This document shows positions 4,664-9,395 of a stretch of DNA of 9,395 bases, piece by piece. The stretch is from Clostridia bacterium. GTDB lineage: Bacteria; Bacillota_A; Clostridia; Oscillospirales; Acutalibacteraceae. The translations under genes were made by a program, and so were the position numbers. Under the pieces are notes generated by a model. The model ran no database searches, was not told where the DNA came from, and was given only the letters and a program-made list of their open reading frames with translations. The number at the start of each line of letters is the position of its first letter. Within the stretch, counting starts at the first letter, position 1. Where the stretch lies: positions 1 through 9,395 of the forward strand of contig JAFSTS010000098.1 in assembly GCA_017445685.1 (NCBI GenBank). The letters run 5' to 3'.

Positions 4664-7024
4664 ATGAAAACTGATATCAGAAAAAAACTTCGGGAAGGCT
4701 TCCTTTTCCTCGACGGAGGTTTTGGAACGCTTCTTCAAAAAAAAGGTCTTGAGCTCGGCAGACTTCCCGAAAGTGTCAATATTACATCTCCCGATGTCGT
4801 CAAGGATATCCACAAAAGCTATCTTCTCGCAGGCGCAGATGTTGTAACGACAAATACTTTCGGCGCAAACAGCCTGAAATACGACAATCTGGACGAAGTG
4901 GTTTGCTGCGCCGTTGAAAACGCAAAAAATGCCGTCAGGGAAGCAGGCATGGGTGAAAAGTATATTGCCCTTGACATAGGGCCTCTCGGAAAGGTTTTGA
5001 AGCCGCTCGGATATTTTGAGTTTGAGGACGCAGTTGAAGTCTTTTCGCAGACGGTAAAACTCGGCGTAAAATACGGCGTCGACTTGATTTTAATTGAAAC
5101 GATGTCAAACATCTATGAGCTGAAAGCCGCGCTCGTCGCCGCAAAGGAAAATTCCGACCTTCCGATCTTTGCCTCCTGCGCCTACGATGAAAGGCTCAAG
5201 CTCATGAGCGGTTCCTCGGTGGAGACGGTCGTTGCGTTTTTGGAGGGAATGGGTGTTGACGCGCTTGGCGCAAACTGTTCGTTTGGTCCCAAACAGATGG
5301 CTGAGGTCGTTGAAAAAATGCTTGCCGTTTCCTCAACCCCCGTTATTGCCTGCCCTAACGCAGGACTTCCGACGAGAAGAAACGGTGAAACTGTTTATGA
5401 TATCGACGCAGAAGAGTTTTCGCAGTATCTTTTGTCCTTTGCAAAAAAAGGCGTAGGAGTTCTCGGCGGATGCTGCGGCACTACACCGGAATATATTGAA
5501 AGAACTGTCGAAAAAGTCAGAAAAGAAAAATTTGGATATATAACTGAAAAGAATCTGACCGTGGTTACGGGCTACGCCGACGCGGTAAATATTTCAAACA
5601 AGACTGTTCTCATCGGCGAGAGGATAAACCCGACCGGTAAGAAAAAGCTTAAACAGGCTCTCAAAGAAAACGATGTGACATACATTCTTGACGAAGCGCT
5701 TTTGCAACAGAAAAACGGCGCTCATATCCTTGATGTAAATGTCGGAATACCTGAAATAGACGAGGTCGAAGTTCTCTCAAACACTGTTTTTGAAATCCAG
5801 TCGGTATGCGAGCTGCCCCTTCAAATCGACACATCTGATCCCAAAGCAATGGAAAAGGCGATGAGGATATACAACGGAAAACCGCTTATAAATTCCGTCA
5901 ACGCCAAAAAGGAATCCATGGACAGCATTTTTCCGCTTGTCAAAAAATACGGCGGCACATTGATCGCTCTGACGCTTGATGAAAAAGGTATTCCCGAACA
6001 GCCGGAAAAACGATTTGAGCTTGCTTTGAAGATAATAGACGAAGCGAAAAAATACGGGATAGATAAAAAAGATATCATCGTCGATCCGCTCGTTATGACG
6101 GTTTCAAGCGGAAAAACAAGCGCAGTTGTAACACTTAAAACCGTGAAGATGCTTCATGAAGCCGGTATTCGTACAAGTCTGGGCGTGTCGAATGTGTCTT
6201 TCGGCTTGCCGGAAAGGGAACAGCTCAACAGCATTTTCTTTGCAAACGCCATGCAGCTTGGGCTCGATTGCGCGATACTAAATCCCATGAACGAAAAGAT
6301 GATGGATGCTTACGCAAGCTTTAACGCGCTCAACTGCCGCGATGAAAACTTTTCGCAATACATTTCCCGTTTTTCTCCGAAGGAGGAGTCAGACGAAGAA
6401 AGCGGCGAAATCTCCGAGCTGAAAAACGCCATTATCACAGGACTTAAAAAGAGCAGCGTGAAGCACGCCCGTCTCAGCCTTGAAAAGAACGATCCGATTT
6501 ATGTAATTGAAAATGAGATCGTTCCTGCGCTGGACGAAGTGGGTAAAGGATTTGAAAAAAATACAGTCTTTCTTCCACAGCTTCTTATGAGCGCAGAATG
6601 TGCCAAGGAAGCGTTTGAAGTCGTAAGAGAAAAAATGCCGAAAAACTCGGTTTCAAAAGGCACAGTGATCCTTGCTACCGTCAAGGGCGACATTCATGAC
6701 ATAGGCAAAAATATCGTTAAAGTTCTTCTTGAAAACTACGGTTTTGAAGTTATTGATCTCGGTAAAGATGTTGACAAAAAAACTGTCGTTGAGCAGATCA
6801 GAAAAACAGGCGCGGAGCTTTGCGGATTAAGCGCGCTGATGACTACCACTGTTTCGTCCATGGAGGAAACAATAAAACTTATCCATGACGAGAAGCTTGA
6901 ATGTAAAGTGATCGTCGGCGGAGCAGTGCTGACGAAAGAATATGCCGAAAGCATAGGAGCTGACTACTATGCAAAAGACGCAATGGAGTCAGTAAGATAT
7001 GCCGAAAGAGTTTTCGGAAAATAA
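4664..7024 (+). CDS. metH: Cobalamin-dependent methionine synthase without reactivation domain
   Basis: This 786-residue enzyme transfers the methyl group of 5-methyl-THF through cobalamin to homocysteine. Domains in order are a homocysteine-binding barrel (about 1-290) with zinc ligands Cys205 (GANCSFGP) and Cys270/Cys271 (GGCCGTTP), a pterin-binding barrel (about 310-560) opening with LIGERINPTG (316-325), a helical B12 cap (about 590-660), and a Rossmann B12 domain with D676-x-H678-x-x-G681, His678 being the expected lower cobalt ligand, then L-S-A-L-M-T-T-T and VGGA. The protein stops at the end of the B12 domain. The SAM-binding activation domain, about 330 residues in E. coli MetH (roughly 1,230 residues), is absent, as in several Clostridia and Thermotoga. 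Reactivation of oxidised cobalamin would need a separate protein, and none is encoded in this window. AAGGA (4652-4656) lies 7 nt before the ATG. It is tightly coupled to metF. Confidence 0.96.
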   Translation: MKTDIRKKLREGFLFLDGGFGTLLQKKGLELGRLPESVNITSPDVVKDIHKSYLLAGADVVTTNTFGANSLKYDNLDEVVCCAVENAKNAVREAGMGEKYIALDIGPLGKVLKPLGYFEFEDAVEVFSQTVKLGVKYGVDLILIETMSNIYELKAALVAAKENSDLPIFASCAYDERLKLMSGSSVETVVAFLEGMGVDALGANCSFGPKQMAEVVEKMLAVSSTPVIACPNAGLPTRRNGETVYDIDAEEFSQYLLSFAKKGVGVLGGCCGTTPEYIERTVEKVRKEKFGYITEKNLTVVTGYADAVNISNKTVLIGERINPTGKKKLKQALKENDVTYILDEALLQQKNGAHILDVNVGIPEIDEVEVLSNTVFEIQSVCELPLQIDTSDPKAMEKAMRIYNGKPLINSVNAKKESMDSIFPLVKKYGGTLIALTLDEKGIPEQPEKRFELALKIIDEAKKYGIDKKDIIVDPLVMTVSSGKTSAVVTLKTVKMLHEAGIRTSLGVSNVSFGLPEREQLNSIFFANAMQLGLDCAILNPMNEKMMDAYASFNALNCRDENFSQYISRFSPKEESDEESGEISELKNAIITGLKKSSVKHARLSLEKNDPIYVIENEIVPALDEVGKGFEKNTVFLPQLLMSAECAKEAFEVVREKMPKNSVSKGTVILATVKGDIHDIGKNIVKVLLENYGFEVIDLGKDVDKKTVVEQIRKTGAELCGLSALMTTTVSSMEETIKLIHDEKLECKVIVGGAVLTKEYAESIGADYYAKDAMESVRYAERVFGK

Positions 7025-7041
7025 ACAGAAGGAAAAATAAG

Positions 7042-7722
7042 ATGGATAGAAAAAAAGGAACGCTGATAGTTGTCGAAGGACTTGACGGCAGCGGCAAAAG
7101 CACACAGATCGAAATACTCAAAAAGAATTTTGAAAACATTTCGCGCGAAGTTACGCAGATAAAGCTGCCCTGCTACGACAGCAATTCTTCTGCGCTTATC
7201 AAAATGTATCTCGGCGGCGAATTCGGCAGCGATCCGTCTGATGTCAACGCCTACGCTGCGTCGGCTTTTTATGCTGTTGACAGATTCGCAAGCTTCAAGA
7301 CAATCTGGAAAGATGATTATGAATCGGGAAAAGTCATCCTTGCCGACAGATATGCGACCTCAAATGCCTATCACCAGATGAACAAGCTTGAAAAAAACGA
7401 ATGGGATTATTTTATCAACTGGCTGGAGGATTTTGAATACGAAAAAATCGGCGTGCCGAAGCCTGATCTTGTGATTTATCTTGATATGCCGATCGACATT
7501 TCCCAAAAAATGATGAGCAAACGCTACGACGGCGACGAAGTCAAAAAGGATGTCCATGAGGCAAATGTAGCTTACCTTGAAAAATGCAGAGAAGCTGCAA
7601 AGTTTGCAGGAGAAAAAATGGGCTGGGTTTTCATTAATTGCGCCGAAGACGGCAAGCCGAGAAAAATCGACGATATTGCTGAAGAAATATTTGGGAAGGT
7701 AAAAGAATTTTTGTATGTTTGA
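7042..7722 (+). CDS. tmk: Thymidylate kinase family (dNMP kinase)
   Basis: This 226-residue P-loop kinase most likely phosphorylates dTMP to dTDP in the cytosol. It has a Walker A GLDGSGKST at residues 13-21 (the family's E-G-x-D-G-x-G-K-S-T-Q), DRF at 80-82, ADRYATSNAYH with DRY at 102-104, and PDLVIYLDMP, the usual strand before the LID (about 150-170). Its AYAASAFYAVDR stretch and the DVHE after the LID mark a clostridial subgroup that, as I recall, differs from the tmk located next to holB in most Firmicutes; it could therefore be a second copy with changed substrate choice. AAGGA at 7029-7033 lies 8 nt from the ATG, and the gene starts 17 nt after metH. Its stop overlaps the next start by 8 nt, indicating translational coupling. 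Kinase identity is firm; strict dTMP specificity is inferred. Confidence 0.88.
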   Translation: MDRKKGTLIVVEGLDGSGKSTQIEILKKNFENISREVTQIKLPCYDSNSSALIKMYLGGEFGSDPSDVNAYAASAFYAVDRFASFKTIWKDDYESGKVILADRYATSNAYHQMNKLEKNEWDYFINWLEDFEYEKIGVPKPDLVIYLDMPIDISQKMMSKRYDGDEVKKDVHEANVAYLEKCREAAKFAGEKMGWVFINCAEDGKPRKIDDIAEEIFGKVKEFLYV

Positions 7723-8593
7723 ATTTAAAAAACCTGACTTGTCAGATTCCGAATGGGTAAGAGAATGCTTTCTGAAATCGGGAACTGTAGATTGCGCTTA
7801 CTGCTTTGGAAATGTAATAATATGGTCGGAAATTTATAAGATCGAAATATGTAAAATAGACGGCTTTTTTGTCTCACGCTCTCTCAAGGAGGACGGCTCG
7901 TATATCTTCTGTTTTCCGAGAGGCAGCGGAGATGTTGAAAGCGTAATTTCATATCTTGAAAACGAGTACGGCAAAATTAGCTTTTTCGGGCTTGACGAAA
8001 ACGACAAGCAAAAGCTTGAAGAGATAAGAAAAGGGCAATACATAATAACGCCCGAAAGAGACTCGATGGACTATATTTATAAAGTGACAGATTTGAGCGA
8101 ACTTTCAGGGAAAAAATATCACCAGAAAAGAAATCATATTGCCTTCTTTGAGAAAACATATAACTGGTCTTACGAAAGAATCGACGAAAGCAATATTGCC
8201 GATTGTCTTAAAATGAATGAGAAATGGGAAGAAAAAAACAGCGACAAGGTACGCACGGGAACAGACCGTGAGGAAATAGCAATAAAGAAAGCGTTCGAAA
8301 ACTATAAAGAGCTCGGATTTTCCGGAGGACTGTTGCGTGTGGAAAACGAAGTCTGCGCGTATACTTTCGGCGAAAAAATGAACGATACGACCTTTTGCAC
8401 CCATGTTGAAAAGGCTTTTTCAGATATCCGAGGCGCATACCCGATGATCAACCGCGAGTTTGCAAGAAGAGAACTGTCAGAGTTTGAATTTGTAAACCGT
8501 GAGGAAGATTTGGGAATCGAGGGGCTCAGAAAAGCCAAACTGTCGTATCATCCGTATCGGTTGGGTGAAGTATACTTTGCTGAAAAAAGGTGA
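7715..8593 (+). CDS. DUF2156 / LPG-synthase C-terminal domain-type protein
   Basis: This 292-residue soluble protein shows the pattern of the domain that forms the cytoplasmic C terminus of MprF-type phosphatidylglycerol lysyltransferases (DUF2156, a double GNAT-like fold). Marks are GKKYHQKRNHIAFF at residues 132-145 and VNREEDLGIEGLRKAKLSYHP at about 260-280, plus an INREFA motif between them. There are no transmembrane segments, so the flippase half of MprF is missing and this is not expected to make lysyl-phosphatidylglycerol by itself. The real substrate is unknown; aminoacyl or acyl transfer is a family-based guess. The start ATG overlaps the kinase stop by 8 nt; the nearest Shine-Dalgarno-like AAGG (7696-7699) is 15 nt away, so translation probably depends on coupling. 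A GNAT gene follows after 4 nt. Confidence 0.85.
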   Translation: MFEFKKPDLSDSEWVRECFLKSGTVDCAYCFGNVIIWSEIYKIEICKIDGFFVSRSLKEDGSYIFCFPRGSGDVESVISYLENEYGKISFFGLDENDKQKLEEIRKGQYIITPERDSMDYIYKVTDLSELSGKKYHQKRNHIAFFEKTYNWSYERIDESNIADCLKMNEKWEEKNSDKVRTGTDREEIAIKKAFENYKELGFSGGLLRVENEVCAYTFGEKMNDTTFCTHVEKAFSDIRGAYPMINREFARRELSEFEFVNREEDLGIEGLRKAKLSYHPYRLGEVYFAEKR

Positions 8594-8597
8594 CGGC

Positions 8598-9395
8598 TTG
8601 ATAAAGGATTTTGACAAAAGAGATTCTTCTTCGCTGATATCTCTGTGGCAGATATGTTTCGGCGATGAAAAGGAATATATCGAAAGCTTTTTTGAAAATT
8701 TTTCAGACAGAATGAAAGTCGGCGTTTACCGGCAGGACGGAAAAATCGTCAGCGCGCTTTACTGTCTGCCGGCTCAGCTCGTTTTTGAAAAAACGAGAGT
8801 CGACGCGTGGTATGTTTATGCCGTTGGCACACTGCCCGAATACCGAAAAAGAGGTTACGCAGGGGAGCTTATTGACGAAGTGAAAAACCTTGAGGACATA
8901 AGGCAGGCTTTATTTCTGACTCCAAGCAGTGAAAAAAACAGGAGTTTTTACGCAAAGCTCGGATTTGAGGACAGATTCTTCAGCAGCGTATTTGACTTCG
9001 AAAAAAGAGAAAACAGCAGAGAAATTAGGCTTTGCAAAAGAACAAACGAAGATTTATTTGCTCTTCGGGAAAGATATTTGGGGGAATATCCGTTTGTCTC
9101 ATGGGATGAAAAACATCTGGAATTTGCCTTAAAAAGAAATACGCTCATAGCGTATGAGCGCGGCGAAGCTGCAGGGTATATCCACTTTGAAAAAGAAGCT
9201 GATGATATCATCGTTGACGAGATCGCGGCAAAAGAAGGTTTTTGGGAAGATATACTTAACGAAGCCTGTGATTTTTTCGGCGTAAAAAAGATAAAAGTCT
9301 TCGCGCAAAACGCCGAAAATTGTTGCAAAATAAGTAAAGGTATGATATACTGTAAATTTGATAGTATGGAAAAAGTTTTTTCAAAAAATCAGATA
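8598..9395 (+). CDS. GNAT-family N-acetyltransferase, 3' end outside window, TTG start
   Basis: An open frame of 266 codons starts at TTG 8598 and runs off the right edge with no stop. The start gives M-I-K-D-F-D-K-R-D-S-S-S-L-I-S-L-W-Q-I-C-F-G-D-E, the usual opening of a group of clostridial acetyltransferases. AAAAGGTGA (8585-8593) provides the ribosome site; the first internal ATG (8712) would remove the first 38 residues. The acetyl-CoA motif A is clear: YVYAVGTLPEYRKRGYAGEL with R83-x-x-G86-x-A88, followed by FYAKLGF (motif B). A second, more diverged region (from about residue 150) resembles a second GNAT-like half, as in Eis-type proteins. The substrate cannot be read from sequence. 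It lies 4 nt after the DUF2156 gene and is probably translated with it. Confidence 0.85.
   Translation, partial: MIKDFDKRDSSSLISLWQICFGDEKEYIESFFENFSDRMKVGVYRQDGKIVSALYCLPAQLVFEKTRVDAWYVYAVGTLPEYRKRGYAGELIDEVKNLEDIRQALFLTPSSEKNRSFYAKLGFEDRFFSSVFDFEKRENSREIRLCKRTNEDLFALRERYLGEYPFVSWDEKHLEFALKRNTLIAYERGEAAGYIHFEKEADDIIVDEIAAKEGFWEDILNEACDFFGVKKIKVFAQNAENCCKISKGMIYCKFDSMEKVFSKNQI

Noticed and set aside
4286..4813. Minus-strand ORF, 175 residues, across the metF-metH junction
   Set aside because: It overlaps two well-supported genes, lacks a ribosome site and has a composition typical of an antisense shadow.
8929..9132. Plus-strand ORF of 67 residues
   Set aside because: It is out of frame inside the GNAT gene.
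8948..9328. Minus-strand ORF, 126 residues
   Set aside because: The plus-strand frame here encodes a GNAT protein with motif A; the reverse frame is Ser/Phe-rich shadow sequence.

Overview
The window looks like chromosomal DNA of a spore-forming member of the Clostridia, most likely a gut Oscillospiraceae/Ruminococcaceae-type anaerobe. The evidence is a yabP-yabQ-divIC sporulation/division cluster, a MetH that lacks the reactivation domain, AT-rich intergenic regions with Firmicutes-style promoters and Shine-Dalgarno sites, and a repeat-built surface-type protein of a kind common in gut Firmicutes. The genus is inference. Every gene I can support lies on the + strand.

Region 1 (1-2418) is the 3' part of a very large gene whose start lies outside the window. 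It encodes, in order, cysteine-rich CxxC/LGH tandem repeats (about 38-41 residues each), an alpha-helical FIVAR-like segment, and six beta-rich repeats of about 89 residues. It stops directly after the sixth repeat with no sortase motif or hydrophobic tail. A hairpin terminator follows at 2445-2488.

Region 2 (2490-3703) holds yabP and yabQ (spore formation), preceded by a -10 element that looks more like sigma-E than sigma-A, and then divIC (septum formation). divIC has its own strong sigma-A promoter lying over the last codons of yabQ, with a perfect inverted repeat at the predicted transcription start. A strong intrinsic terminator closes the unit.

Region 3 (3718 to the end) is one tightly packed co-directional run: metF, metH, a thymidylate-kinase-family gene, a stand-alone DUF2156/LPG-synthase C-terminal-type protein, and a GNAT acetyltransferase cut off by the window end. 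Gaps are 4-17 nt, with one 8-nt overlap. MetF makes 5-methyl-tetrahydrofolate and MetH uses it to methylate homocysteine. The kinase acts on the nucleotide branch of the same folate economy. The last two genes are acyltransferase-like and of unknown substrate. A consensus-like promoter stands immediately before metF, leaving no room for a SAM riboswitch or T-box.

Nothing here is clearly a new biological system. The most interesting points are the anchorless repeat protein with its cysteine-bearing final repeat, the promoter split between spore genes and divIC with an operator-like palindrome, the riboswitch-free methionine operon with a reactivation-less MetH, and the use of TTG starts. One of those TTG starts opens the last gene, which is easy to miss.
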